14,524 nucleotides of DNA. It comes from an uncultured Thiotrichaceae bacterium. Lineage in GTDB: Bacteria; Pseudomonadota; Gammaproteobacteria; Thiotrichales; Thiotrichaceae. The notes beneath the pieces are model-generated. The model searched no databases. It worked only from the letters and a program-made list of their open reading frames with translations, and was not told the origin of the DNA. Shown here piece after piece: positions 1 through 8,000 of this stretch; the stretch's first letter is position 1; each line of letters opens with the position of its first letter. Location: the NCBI GenBank assembly GCA_938038645.1, contig CALHTA010000135.1, forward strand, positions 1 through 14,524. The letters are read 5' to 3'. Both the position numbers and the translations under genes were made by a program.

Positions 1-2121
1 GCCCGTCTTGCCTGCTAAGTCAGTACGTTTCAGTATTCGAGTGGCTTTTGCAGCGGTGCCTGAGCGCGCAACATCCTGCAGCATGCTCGTAATCTGATAG
101 TGAACGTAAGGTTCAATAATTCGCTTAGCGACAGGGTTGCCGTTAATGGTGCTTGGCATATTAGGCGCTTCTAGCTCTGTGAGCTTAGGTTTTGGGCACT
201 GCGTACAAACTGTGTCAGGCTTATGCTCATAAAGCACTCGATCATCTTTATCTAGAATCTTGCGAATAAAAAAGTTATTTACCTTAAAGCCACCATTTGC
301 AAAGCTTGCGTAGGCAGTCGCAATCTCAAGCGGCGTAACGGAACCTGTACCTAAAGATAACGTTAGGTCTCTGGGCAAAGCAGGATCCTCAAATCCAAAA
401 CGCCTTGCATAATCAATCGCATGATCGATGCCCATTTGTTGAAGTAGCTTTATCGAAACGATATTTCTGGATTTTTTTAGTGCTTCTCTTAAAAGGGTAG
501 GGCCATGGTATTTCTCATCAAAATTCTGAGGAGACCAAGTACTTCCAGGGATCACTATTTCCTCATCCTCAATAACGCTTCCTGGAGAATACTTGCCTGT
601 TGCCAAGGCTGCGCTGTACACAAATGGCTTAAAGCTTGAGCCCGGCTGGCGCTTAGCCTGTAAGGCTCTATTAAATTTACTGTAAGTAAAGTCAAACCCA
701 CCGACCATGGCTTCAACCGCGCCATTTTTTGGATTCACAACGGTGAGAGCCCCAGTAACTTTAGGTAACTGACTAAGTTCCCAAACAGACTTTTCATTTT
801 GGCTGATCCAAACGACGTCACCTGGCGAAAGTACGTCAACAACTCGCTTAATTTTAGGGCCTTGCCTGTTAACACTTCGGTATTTGCGAGCCCACTTCAT
901 TTCAGCAAGGCCAATTGTAATTGGCTGTTCAACGCCTCGGCCTTGCAAGTTCGCTGTTTCATTGTCCGTTTCTAACACAATTGCCGGGATAAGGTCTTGG
1001 TAGTTATTGTAAGTTTTAAGTTTCTTATTCCGACTCTGCACATCAGGGTATTTATCGAGATCAAGCTGTTCAAGTGGGCCACGATAACCGTGACGTTTGC
1101 TATAGCTGATTAAGTGCCTGCGGACCGTTTGTAAGGCAAGTTCCTGTTGTCGACTATCCAGCGTCGTGTAAATTTTTAGGCCAAGGGTATACATGTTCTC
1201 AACGCCGTAGCGTTCGAGGGCATCTGCCCGTGCCATTTCAGCCATATAAGGTGCGTAGGTTTCAGCTTCAACTTGATACACTTTTGCAGAAACGTCTTCA
1301 GCGATTGCTTGTTGATATTGACTCTGATCAATGTAGCTTTGCTCATACATACGCTGAAGAATGTAATCGCGACGGGTCTTTGCCCGCTTAGGGTTTCTGA
1401 TCGGATTATATCGAGAAGGGGCTTTTGGGAGACCTGCAATCATCGCCATTTGTGCAAGGGTTAGATCGTTAAGTTTTTTTCCATAATAAATCTCTGCGGC
1501 AGAGCCAACACCGTAAGCACGATTTCCAAGAAATATTTTATTCAGATAAAGTTCGAGGATTTCACTCTTGCTAAACTCTTTTTCAATTTTGAATGAGAGA
1601 AACATTTCTTTGAGCTTACGATCAGCGGTTCGTTCTGATGTCAAAAACAAGTTTCTTGCTAACTGCATAGTGATGGTACTGGCACCCTGAGAAACGGTGC
1701 GGTTTTTGATGGTAGTCACAGCAGCACGTGCGACACCGCGTAAGTCGACACCATAATGTTCCCAATACCTGGCATCCTCAATTGCCACAAAGGCATTGAT
1801 CATTTCTTTTGGAACTTCATCATAGGTGACAGGGCGGCGGCGGAATTGGCCAAACTCTGCAATAAGCTGGTTTTCTTTACTATATACTTGAATGGGCAAC
1901 TGCAACTGTGTGCCGCGAAGTTGAGCGATTCTGGGTAAATTGGGCTCGTAATAAAAATACAATGCCGCAAACAACGTTGCGCCGAGGGTGAACAGCACTA
2001 CTGCTGGTGAAAAGATTCGTTTAAAGAAAAACAAGAAAAATCTAGAGAAGATTCCTTTTTTTTTCTTGGTGTTATGTGTATGAATCAGTGGCGCGTTCTG
2101 TGTTTTTTTAATAGTTGACAT
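1..2121 (-). CDS. mrcA: Penicillin-binding protein 1A, bifunctional transglycosylase/transpeptidase (3' end beyond window)
   Basis: Class A PBP that polymerises lipid II into glycan strands and cross-links the stem peptides in the periplasm. 707 codons are visible without a stop; the family is usually 750-850 residues, so the C-terminus lies outside the window. From the ATG at 2121: a basic cytoplasmic N-terminus with four consecutive lysines (19-22), one membrane anchor around 36-57, then the GT51 glycosyltransferase with catalytic Glu115 in AIEDARYWEHYG and the GASTITMQLARN motif at 146-157. The transpeptidase domain shows SSFK with nucleophile Ser495, SRN at 551-553, and the KTG motif as the last three residues in the window (705-707). 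No other in-frame ATG occurs before residue 107, so the start is secure, though its Shine-Dalgarno sequence is weak. It is divergent from pilM, as in Pseudomonas (there called ponA). Identity is very secure. Confidence 0.96.
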   Translation of the reverse strand, partial: MSTIKKTQNAPLIHTHNTKKKKGIFSRFFLFFFKRIFSPAVVLFTLGATLFAALYFYYEPNLPRIAQLRGTQLQLPIQVYSKENQLIAEFGQFRRRPVTYDEVPKEMINAFVAIEDARYWEHYGVDLRGVARAAVTTIKNRTVSQGASTITMQLARNLFLTSERTADRKLKEMFLSFKIEKEFSKSEILELYLNKIFLGNRAYGVGSAAEIYYGKKLNDLTLAQMAMIAGLPKAPSRYNPIRNPKRAKTRRDYILQRMYEQSYIDQSQYQQAIAEDVSAKVYQVEAETYAPYMAEMARADALERYGVENMYTLGLKIYTTLDSRQQELALQTVRRHLISYSKRHGYRGPLEQLDLDKYPDVQSRNKKLKTYNNYQDLIPAIVLETDNETANLQGRGVEQPITIGLAEMKWARKYRSVNRQGPKIKRVVDVLSPGDVVWISQNEKSVWELSQLPKVTGALTVVNPKNGAVEAMVGGFDFTYSKFNRALQAKRQPGSSFKPFVYSAALATGKYSPGSVIEDEEIVIPGSTWSPQNFDEKYHGPTLLREALKKSRNIVSIKLLQQMGIDHAIDYARRFGFEDPALPRDLTLSLGTGSVTPLEIATAYASFANGGFKVNNFFIRKILDKDDRVLYEHKPDTVCTQCPKPKLTELEAPNMPSTINGNPVAKRIIEPYVHYQITSMLQDVARSGTAAKATRILKRTDLAGKTG

Positions 2122-2310
2122 GTCTGAATCTTTAAGTAGCAATGGCTTGTTAAATCGCCTGTTTTTTAACCGTCCGTCTAGAGAGTAGCCCACTCAAGGG
2201 GTTGAGGGTAGACTAATTTTATAGTTCTAGCTACCATTGTGACACAAATATAGATCCCGACCCATGTTGAGATCATTAAATAATAAAAATAAGATGGCGG
2301 TACTTTATCA
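2122..2310. promoter_or_regulatory. Divergent mrcA / pilM control region
   Basis: This 189-base AT-rich gap separates the divergent mrcA and pilM starts and must hold promoters for both. Two small perfect dyads are visible: CTCAA-GGGG-TTGAG at 2193-2206 and TTGTG-A-CACAA at 2237-2247. On the minus strand a TATAAAAT-like -10 lies at about 2218-2225 (reading towards mrcA), with only poor -35 matches upstream. The dyads could be operators, but no known regulator consensus fits convincingly; in particular TTGTGACACAA lacks the six-base spacer of a CRP site. No sigma-54 -24/-12 element was seen. The regulatory role is inferred from position. Confidence 0.5.
2267..2295 (+). promoter_or_regulatory. 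Candidate sigma-70 promoter for pilM
   Basis: TTGAGA at 2267-2272 (5/6 match to the -35 consensus) is followed after 17 bases by TAAGAT at 2290-2295 (4/6 match to the -10). Transcription would begin near 2302, leaving only about nine bases before the GTG start at 2311. That is too short for a normal ribosome binding site, so either the promoter is fortuitous or the mRNA has a very short leader. Confidence 0.25.
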
Positions 2311-3360
2311 GTGTTTTCTTTTAATAAAAAAGGCGGGCTTCTGGGGATTGATATCAGTTCCTCAGCGGTAAAGCTTATCGAACTTTCTCAGAAGGGCGGC
2401 ACATATAGAGTCGACAGTTACGGCGTCGCATCACTTCCTGAGGGAGCAGCCTATGAACGAGATATCGTTGAAGCTGATCCTGTTGGCGAAGCAATCAAAC
2501 GCGTACTTAAACAAAGTCGTACTAAAACTCGTCACTGCGCATTAGGTATACCATCTTCAATGGCAATTAATAAAGTAATTGCTATGCCTGCTTCAATCCC
2601 AGCCTCTGAAATGGAGGCACAGGTCACTCTTGAAGCAGAGCAATACATTCCTTATCCGATGGAGGAAGTTAACTTTGATTTTGAAGTCTTAGGGCCTTCT
2701 GATCAATCCCCTGAAATGGTGGATGTGTTATTAGCGGCAACGCGTACTGAGAACGTAGAAATTAGATTAGCAGCTGCAGAAATGGCTGGGCTTACCGTCG
2801 ACGTAGTTGATTTAGAGTCTCATGCCATTGAATTACTCTTTACAACTTTAGTTGATGATGTCGTTAAGCACAGTACAGTCGCACTGGTTGATTTTGGGTC
2901 TTCCATGACAGGCGTTAACGTTTTCGAAAATGGCCGCGTCGTTTTTTCACGTGAACAAGCATTCGGCGGTAAGCAGCTGACCGAAGAAATCATGCAGCGC
3001 TACGGCTTGCCATATTCTGAGGCAGGTCTAGCTAAGAAGAATGGAAATTTACCGGAAGGTTATATTCCTGAAGTACTTGATCCTTTTAGAGAAAATATGG
3101 TGAGGCAAGTACAGCGCTTCTTACAGTTTTATCATGCATCAACTCAGCAAGGTAATGTTGATAAAATCCTTCTCTCAGGAGGGTGTGCGAGTATTCCTGG
3201 TATCGATGAGCAAATTCAAGACGCGACGGGTGTTGCAACAACGTTAGCAAACCCATTCTCTAATGTCGTATTGAACTCTCGCGTGAACCCTGCTCGTTTT
3301 AGTAGCGATATACCAGCGATGCTTGTTTCTACAGGCCTAGCACTAAGGGGGATCTTGTAA
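2311..3360 (+). CDS. pilM: Type IV pilus inner-membrane platform protein PilM
   Basis: Cytoplasmic actin/FtsA-like ATPase-fold protein of the type IV pilus alignment subcomplex. It binds the N-terminal tail of PilN and relays between the cytoplasmic motors and the inner-membrane PilNO complex. 349 residues, a normal length. Visible motifs: phosphate-1 loop LLGIDISSSAVKLIEL at 10-25, second nucleotide-binding segment VALVDFGSSMTGVNV at 190-204, and the adenosine-side motif KILLSGGCASIPG at 285-297. The start is GTG at 2311, giving the family-typical opening (basic stretch, then LLGIDISS). The upstream ATG at 2294 is out of frame. Only a weak purine-rich stretch, AAGATGGCGG, lies before the start. 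First gene of pilMNOPQ; its TAA shares one base with the ATG of pilN. Confidence 0.96.
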   Translation: MFSFNKKGGLLGIDISSSAVKLIELSQKGGTYRVDSYGVASLPEGAAYERDIVEADPVGEAIKRVLKQSRTKTRHCALGIPSSMAINKVIAMPASIPASEMEAQVTLEAEQYIPYPMEEVNFDFEVLGPSDQSPEMVDVLLAATRTENVEIRLAAAEMAGLTVDVVDLESHAIELLFTTLVDDVVKHSTVALVDFGSSMTGVNVFENGRVVFSREQAFGGKQLTEEIMQRYGLPYSEAGLAKKNGNLPEGYIPEVLDPFRENMVRQVQRFLQFYHASTQQGNVDKILLSGGCASIPGIDEQIQDATGVATTLANPFSNVVLNSRVNPARFSSDIPAMLVSTGLALRGIL

Positions 3361-3938
3361 TGGCGGGATTGAATTTATTACCTTGGCGTGATGAAGCACG
3401 TAAAGAGAGCCAGAAAAAGTTCGTCATTATGGTTGTCAGTGCAGTTGCGGTAGCAGCTACGGCAGTCTTTGGTGGGTTTACTTTCTATCAATCACAAATT
3501 GACATGCAAAACACGCGTAACAAATACCTAGAGGCAGAAATTAAAGACCTTGATGCCACCATTGCAGAAATTAAAAAGCTTGATGTAACGAAAAAAGCAC
3601 TGCTCGATAGAATTACAATTATCGAAGGCCTTCAGTCGACAAGACCCGGTATTGTTCATTTGTTTGACGAAATGGTGAAGTCGCTACCTAAAGGTATGTA
3701 CCTGACTAATCTAGAGCAAAAGGACGGTAAGATTAAGCTCGAAGGTAAGGCTGAATCGAATGCACGAGTTTCCAGTTACATGAATCGATTGGATATGTCA
3801 CCTTGGTTAAGCTCTTCCGCACTGAATATTATCTCTATAGACACTCGTAAAAAGACTGACCGCCTCAGAAACTTTAGCTTGAGTGTGTCGCAATTACTGA
3901 AGTCCGGCGGCGAAGAGGAGAATGACAATGGCAATTGA
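3360..3938 (+). CDS. pilN: Type IV pilus assembly protein PilN
   Basis: Bitopic inner-membrane protein that heterodimerises with PilO in the periplasm and docks PilM in the cytoplasm. 192 residues. The PilM-binding motif LNLLPWR is intact at residues 4-10, followed by a basic stretch, one transmembrane helix at about 21-42, a heptad-like coiled coil at about 50-90, and a ferredoxin-like periplasmic domain to the end. The start is very secure: ATG overlaps the pilM stop (TAATG) and AAGGGGG sits eight bases upstream. The tail is acidic (GGEEENDNGN), and its codons contain the ribosome binding site and start of pilO. Confidence 0.96.
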   Translation: MAGLNLLPWRDEARKESQKKFVIMVVSAVAVAATAVFGGFTFYQSQIDMQNTRNKYLEAEIKDLDATIAEIKKLDVTKKALLDRITIIEGLQSTRPGIVHLFDEMVKSLPKGMYLTNLEQKDGKIKLEGKAESNARVSSYMNRLDMSPWLSSSALNIISIDTRKKTDRLRNFSLSVSQLLKSGGEEENDNGN

Positions 3939-4569
3939 TTTACAAGAACTCAATAGTCTTATTGATGACCCAGCTAACGTTTCCTTACCAGTTAAGGTAC
4001 TTGCGATTTTAGCCATCTGTTGCTTGGTTATTTTCATGGGTTATAAAATGATCATTGTAGATAAGATGTCTGAGCTAGATAATCGCGTCTCTCAAGAGTC
4101 GGCACTACGAAAATCATTTGAAACCAAGCAAGCAAGAGCAAACCAGTTACCAGCCTTCCGTTCGCAGCTTAAAGAAATGCAGCTGTCGTTTGGCTCACTG
4201 ATGAAGCAATTGCCGAGTGGCACAGAAATACCAGGGTTGATCTTGGATATTTCAGAGAAAGGGCTGTCGAATGGCCTAGAAATTGAACTGTTCCAGCCTA
4301 AGCCTGAGCAGCAAAAGGAGTTCTATGCTGAAAAGCCAATAATGCTCAAAGCAAATGGGACTTATAATCAACTCGCCGCTTTCGTAAGTGATATTTCAGG
4401 GCTGCCAAGAATTGTTACTATCTCTGACATTCGTTTAGCGCCAGAGAAATTGGATAATGAAAAGAAAAACAAAAATAAAAACAAAAGAAAGGCCGCTTTT
4501 AGGCTCACCATGGAAGCGATGATTAGAACCTATCGTTACCTCGATGAAAATGAAGAAGGTGATAGCTAA
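3928..4569 (+). CDS. pilO: Type IV pilus assembly protein PilO
   Basis: Partner of PilN in the inner-membrane alignment complex; it contacts PilP. 213 residues from the chosen start. There is a short cytoplasmic tail, one transmembrane helix at about 22-43, a periplasmic coiled coil at about 45-90, and an alpha/beta domain containing the conserved-type stretch MKQLPSGTEIPGLILDIS. Two in-frame ATGs exist, at 3922 and 3928. I chose 3928 because GAGGAG at 3915-3920 lies seven bases before it but only one base before 3922; starting at 3922 would add Met-Thr. The gene overlaps the pilN end by 11 bases. Oddity: a KKNKNKNKRK tract near residues 179-188 interrupts the C-terminal domain, apparently a basic surface loop. 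The stop TAA shares a base with the pilP ATG. Confidence 0.94.
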   Translation: MAIDLQELNSLIDDPANVSLPVKVLAILAICCLVIFMGYKMIIVDKMSELDNRVSQESALRKSFETKQARANQLPAFRSQLKEMQLSFGSLMKQLPSGTEIPGLILDISEKGLSNGLEIELFQPKPEQQKEFYAEKPIMLKANGTYNQLAAFVSDISGLPRIVTISDIRLAPEKLDNEKKNKNKNKRKAAFRLTMEAMIRTYRYLDENEEGDS

Positions 4570-5111
4570 TGAATCCCAATAAAAATAAAAATGCTCTGGG
4601 AAAATTACTCCAAATTGTCATTTATGCCTCACTGTCAGTTAGTTTAAGTGGTTGTATTAAAGACACTTCTGATTTGGAAGTGTATTTTGATGAGCATCGT
4701 TCTAAACAAGCCAGAGCGATAGATCCTATTCCAGAAATCAAGCCTTATCTTCGCTATGTTTACCCAGGCAATGAAAAAGATCCTTTTGATGTTTCAATGT
4801 TGGCGCCAAGTGAAGTACCCATTGTAGATAATGGTATTAAGGTTGACACAACAAGAGTTAAAGAATTTCTTGAGGGTTTCCCTTTGGATAGCTTGCAAAT
4901 GGTTGGTACCGTAAGCAAAGACAGTAACCTTTGGGCCTTGATTAAAATTCCCGACGGAGGTGTTCAAAGTGTAAAAGCTGGAAACTATGTTGGGCAAAAT
5001 TACGGGAAGATTGTTTCTGTGTCGGAGGCTGAGCTTGGTCTAATCGAAACGGTATCAAATGGTCTTGGTGGATATAAAGAGCAAGAAAACAGGCTGCTAC
5101 TAGACCAATAA
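4569..5111 (+). CDS. pilP: Type IV pilus pilotin-like lipoprotein PilP
   Basis: Periplasmic lipoprotein that links the PilN/PilO heterodimer to the N0 region of the PilQ secretin. 180 residues, close to the family norm. The signal peptide is lipoprotein type, with lipobox Leu26-Ser27-Gly28-Cys29, so mature PilP begins at lipidated Cys29. The residue after Cys is Ile, not Asp, so no inner-membrane Lol-avoidance signal is evident at +2. A disordered linker follows, including the family-typical segment YPGNEKDPFD near residue 65, then the C-terminal beta-sandwich with LDSLQMVGTVSK and VKAGNYVGQNYGKI. AAGGTGA lies six bases upstream of the ATG, which overlaps the pilO stop. The N-terminus MNPNKNKN echoes the Lys-Asn tract in PilO. 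Confidence 0.95.
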   Translation: MNPNKNKNALGKLLQIVIYASLSVSLSGCIKDTSDLEVYFDEHRSKQARAIDPIPEIKPYLRYVYPGNEKDPFDVSMLAPSEVPIVDNGIKVDTTRVKEFLEGFPLDSLQMVGTVSKDSNLWALIKIPDGGVQSVKAGNYVGQNYGKIVSVSEAELGLIETVSNGLGGYKEQENRLLLDQ

Positions 5112-5178
5112 AGTGGTGTAGCCTCTTTGCCACATAATAAAAAATGCGACTAAAGTAATAAAAATAATGGGTCCGAAC

Positions 5179-7332
5179 ATGAAAACTATAATCCGTCTAA
5201 TGACTGCAATAGCACTGCCCGTAGGGCTGCTTTTATCTGCTGACTGTTTTGCTGCTGCGAGCTTGAAAAAAGTCGATGCTGTTAACCAGGGTAATTCAAG
5301 TACCCAACTGCGTTTTTTCTTCGATTCTGCCGTCAATACTCCTAGCAGTTTCAAAATGACTTCCCCGAACCTTGTGGTTTTAGACTTTAAAGATACTGAG
5401 TCTAGTTTAGGTGTTCGCAAGAAGTTAATTCAATCACCTTTTGTAAAGAGTGTTCGCACAGCAAGAGCAAACGGTAAGCTACGAGTGATGGTGGCAATGA
5501 ATCAGCAGGCTCAATACAGAACTCAAGTCAGCGGTGCCCAAGTTTATGTTACTTTCAGTAAAGCAGGACAGCAGGCGGCAAGATTAAATCAGGCCCGACC
5601 TGCTGTTCAGCAAAAAGCGGTATCTCAGCAAGCACAAGCAAGTAATTATATCCCACGACCTGCTGCCCAAGCCCCTAAGAGACCCGTGAGGCCAAATGTA
5701 TCACGCGTTAGAGAATTGGCTCCTATTGACTTCAGAAGAGATGGCGATGGAAATGGTCTGGCGATTATCCGTCTGCCACATCCGGCTACTAAAGTTAAAG
5801 CATTCAAAAACGGCAACATGGTTACCTTGACGATTCAAGATGCATCCTCAAAAGAGCCGCGCAAACGCCTTAATGTGCTTGATTTTGCCACCCCGGTATC
5901 TTTTGTTGATATAGAAAGAAAGGGTGCTGATGTCTTGGTAAAACTTATTGCCAATACTGCATTTGAACATTCAGTGAGTCGTGAAGGTAATCAATATAAA
6001 GTATCTATCAAACGAGTTAAACGTAGAGTAAAACCAGTTGATCCGTTGAAACCGAAGCAAAAGACTTACAAAGGAAAGCCGCTATCGCTGAATTTCCAAG
6101 ACATTGAAGTACGCTCGGTGTTACAGCTACTTGCAGATTTCACTGACAAAAACATCGTGGTTAGTGACAGTGTAAAAGGGAATATCACTTTACGTCTTAA
6201 ATCAGTTCCTTGGGATCAAGCCTTAGATATCGTTCTAGAGTCTAAAGCGTTGGCAATGCGCAGTAACGGTAATGTTATTTGGGTTGCACCTGCATTAGAG
6301 CTTCAGGCAAAAGAACAGCAAGAATTACAGGCTTTGCAACGTAAGAAAGCGCTTGAGCCACTAGTCACCGAGTACATCGCGGTCAACTTCGCGAAAGCTG
6401 AAGAAATGATCAAGCTGATTCAGAAAAACACGGCCGATCAGCGCAATGGAAGCGGTTCAATGCTTTCTGATAGAGGAAGCGTTTCTGTGGATGCCAGAAC
6501 CAATACATTGTTAGTTCAGGATACAGTTTCCCGAGTTGATGAAGTACGTAACATGGTTAAGAGCCTTGATGTTCCGGTTCGTCAGGTGTCGGTTGAAGCA
6601 AGAATCGTTATTGCAAGCGACACTTTCGGTAAAGAGCTTGGTGCTAGGTTTGGTGTCACTAAAATCGGAAGTAGCGGTGGTATTACATCAGGCTCTTCTG
6701 AATCTACTGGATCGATCGCAAGTGAACTAGCCAGTGGTTCAGATGTTGGAGTTCCTAGCTTAGGTGATAGATTAAATGTAAATCTTCCGGTGGTTGGTGC
6801 AGCAGGGTCTCTAGGATTCTCGTTGTTGGCTAAAGATTATTTACTAGACCTTGAGCTGTCGGCGCTGCAAGCTGAAAGTAAGGGTGACATCGTTTCTTCT
6901 CCACGTGTAGTCACGGCAGATAAGAAAAAGGCTTTGATCGAGCAGGGTGTTGAGATTCCTTACTTGCAGGCTAGTTCAAGCGGTGCAACCAGCGTTTCAT
7001 TCAAGAAAGCTGTGCTTAGTTTAGAAGTTACACCACAGGTTACGCCAGATGAGCATGTGATCATGGACCTGAAAGTGAACCAGGATACAGTAGGTTCAGT
7101 GTACTCAGGCGTGCCTAGTATCAATACTCGTGAGATCAATACACAGGTGTTAGTTGATAATGGTCAGACAGTTGTATTGGGTGGTGTTCACGAAGAAACT
7201 AATAATAATGACACGACAAAAGTACCAGTGCTAAGCGACCTTCCTTATCTTGGAAAGTTATTCCAGAAAAACGTTAAAAGCACTAACAAGCGTGAGTTGT
7301 TAATTTTTGTTACGCCTAAAATTATGAATTAA
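5179..7332 (+). CDS. pilQ: Type IV pilus outer-membrane secretin PilQ
   Basis: Forms the multimeric outer-membrane gated channel through which the pilus passes. 717 residues from ATG 5179. A Sec signal peptide (MKTIIRL... with cleavage after about Ala25-Ala26) argues for this start; an in-frame ATG at 5167 would add Met-Gly-Pro-Asn, and neither has a strong Shine-Dalgarno sequence. Domains in order: AMIN domain 1 (about 30-126), a Gln/Ala/Pro-rich linker (130-175), AMIN domain 2 (about 180-280), STN/N0 domain (about 298-370), N1 secretin domain (about 397-466), and the C-terminal secretin core (about 470-717) with VPVLSDLPYLGKLF and the end KRELLIFVTPKIM. The AMIN domains bind peptidoglycan in related PilQ proteins. 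A Gly/Ser-rich stretch (497-522) probably belongs to the gate region. It sits 67 bases after pilP and is last in the operon, followed by a terminator. Confidence 0.96.
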   Translation: MKTIIRLMTAIALPVGLLLSADCFAAASLKKVDAVNQGNSSTQLRFFFDSAVNTPSSFKMTSPNLVVLDFKDTESSLGVRKKLIQSPFVKSVRTARANGKLRVMVAMNQQAQYRTQVSGAQVYVTFSKAGQQAARLNQARPAVQQKAVSQQAQASNYIPRPAAQAPKRPVRPNVSRVRELAPIDFRRDGDGNGLAIIRLPHPATKVKAFKNGNMVTLTIQDASSKEPRKRLNVLDFATPVSFVDIERKGADVLVKLIANTAFEHSVSREGNQYKVSIKRVKRRVKPVDPLKPKQKTYKGKPLSLNFQDIEVRSVLQLLADFTDKNIVVSDSVKGNITLRLKSVPWDQALDIVLESKALAMRSNGNVIWVAPALELQAKEQQELQALQRKKALEPLVTEYIAVNFAKAEEMIKLIQKNTADQRNGSGSMLSDRGSVSVDARTNTLLVQDTVSRVDEVRNMVKSLDVPVRQVSVEARIVIASDTFGKELGARFGVTKIGSSGGITSGSSESTGSIASELASGSDVGVPSLGDRLNVNLPVVGAAGSLGFSLLAKDYLLDLELSALQAESKGDIVSSPRVVTADKKKALIEQGVEIPYLQASSSGATSVSFKKAVLSLEVTPQVTPDEHVIMDLKVNQDTVGSVYSGVPSINTREINTQVLVDNGQTVVLGGVHEETNNNDTTKVPVLSDLPYLGKLFQKNVKSTNKRELLIFVTPKIMN

Positions 7333-7356
7333 AGCCTCACTAACTTGCTTAGTCTT

Positions 7357-7382
7357 AAAGGAGCCCTTGTGGCTCCTTTTTT
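7357..7382 (+). terminator. Rho-independent terminator after pilQ
   Basis: AAAGGAGCC (7357-7365) pairs perfectly with GGCTCCTTT (7371-7379) across a five-base loop CTTGT, and the stem runs straight into six T residues. It begins 25 bases after the pilQ stop and separates the pil operon from aroK, so aroKB should need its own promoter or read-through. Confidence 0.92.
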
Positions 7383-7399
7383 GTTACTTTCAAAATGCA

Positions 7400-7438
7400 A
7401 TGCAATCAAATTGTAGAGCGTTTAGAATAGACGCATAA
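7400..7438 (+). promoter_or_regulatory. Candidate promoter for aroK-aroB-dgt
   Basis: The 66 bases between the terminator and aroK contain two possible -10 boxes: TAGAAT at 7423-7428 (5/6, with a poor -35 ATGCAA 17 bases upstream) and CATAAT at 7433-7438 (5/6, with TTGTAG at 7411-7416 as a 16-base-spaced -35). Neither is strong. A promoter is expected here because of the terminator just upstream. Confidence 0.3.
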
Positions 7439-7448
7439 TCATTATTAA

Positions 7449-8000
7449 GTGGCGGATCAGTCCGTGAGAAAAAATATATATTTAGTCGGCCTGATGGGCG
7501 CCGGAAAATCGACGGTGGGGAAACAGTTGGCGCGTCGTTTGAAAATGGATTTTTATGATTCAGATCGCGTCATCGTTCAACGTACAGGGGTTCCGATTGC
7601 CACTATTTTTGAAATTGAAGGTGAGGAAGGCTTTCGCGACAGAGAAACACAAGTACTCGAGGAACTTAGTGAAAATGAAGGTTGTGTCATCGCGACCGGT
7701 GGCGGCAGTTTAATGCGACAAGAAAATGTCGACATTATTAAACGAAATGGGCAATTGGTATATTTAAGAGCCTCTGCTGAAAAGCTTTTTACGCGAATTA
7801 AGCACGATAAAGTTCGACCTTTGATGCAAACAGAAAACCCCTTACAAACGCTTCGAGATTTGCTCCAGGCTCGAGAGCCAACCTATCTAAGCGCATCAGA
7901 TATAGTGATTCGAACCGCTAATCAAAAAGTGGGTGTTGTATTACATCGTATTGAACAAGCGATAAAAAAGGAAAGAAGAAATGCAAACGCTGACCGTTGA
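7449..8000 (+). CDS. aroK: Shikimate kinase
   Basis: Phosphorylates the 3-hydroxyl of shikimate with ATP, the fifth step to chorismate; cytosolic. 183 residues, slightly longer than the usual ~170. Walker A GLMGAGKST at 14-22, substrate-binding Asp39 in YDSD, Arg63 in EGFRDRE, the GGG motif at 84-86, lid arginine 123 in VRPLM, and Arg142 in REPTYLS are all present, so it should be active. The start is GTG at 7449 (MADQSVRKN...), with no clear ribosome binding site. GTG 7464 is an in-frame alternative with GGCGGA seven bases upstream and would give a start just before the first beta strand. The last 20 bases overlap aroB, suggesting coupled translation. Confidence 0.94.
   Translation: MADQSVRKNIYLVGLMGAGKSTVGKQLARRLKMDFYDSDRVIVQRTGVPIATIFEIEGEEGFRDRETQVLEELSENEGCVIATGGGSLMRQENVDIIKRNGQLVYLRASAEKLFTRIKHDKVRPLMQTENPLQTLRDLLQAREPTYLSASDIVIRTANQKVGVVLHRIEQAIKKERRNANADR

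Noticed and set aside
1176..1464. Open frames on both strands around 1176-1464
   Set aside because: They lie inside mrcA, whose continuous frame carries GT51 motifs; the alternatives have no recognisable features.
1756..1938. 60-codon plus-strand frame
   Set aside because: Antisense to the mrcA glycosyltransferase domain; no ribosome binding site or family resemblance.
2237..2247. TTGTGACACAA as a CRP site
   Set aside because: A CRP site needs TGTGA and TCACA separated by six bases; here the half-sites abut at a single base.
5112..5178. GTGG/CCAC pairing in the pilP-pilQ gap as a terminator
   Set aside because: The stem is only four pairs and no T-run follows; pilQ is most likely co-transcribed with pilP.
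4794..5420. Three overlapping minus-strand frames across pilP, the pilP-pilQ gap and the start of pilQ
   Set aside because: They are antisense to well-supported genes and resemble no family. The 106-codon frame (5100-5420) is mostly complementary to the pilQ signal peptide and AMIN domain.
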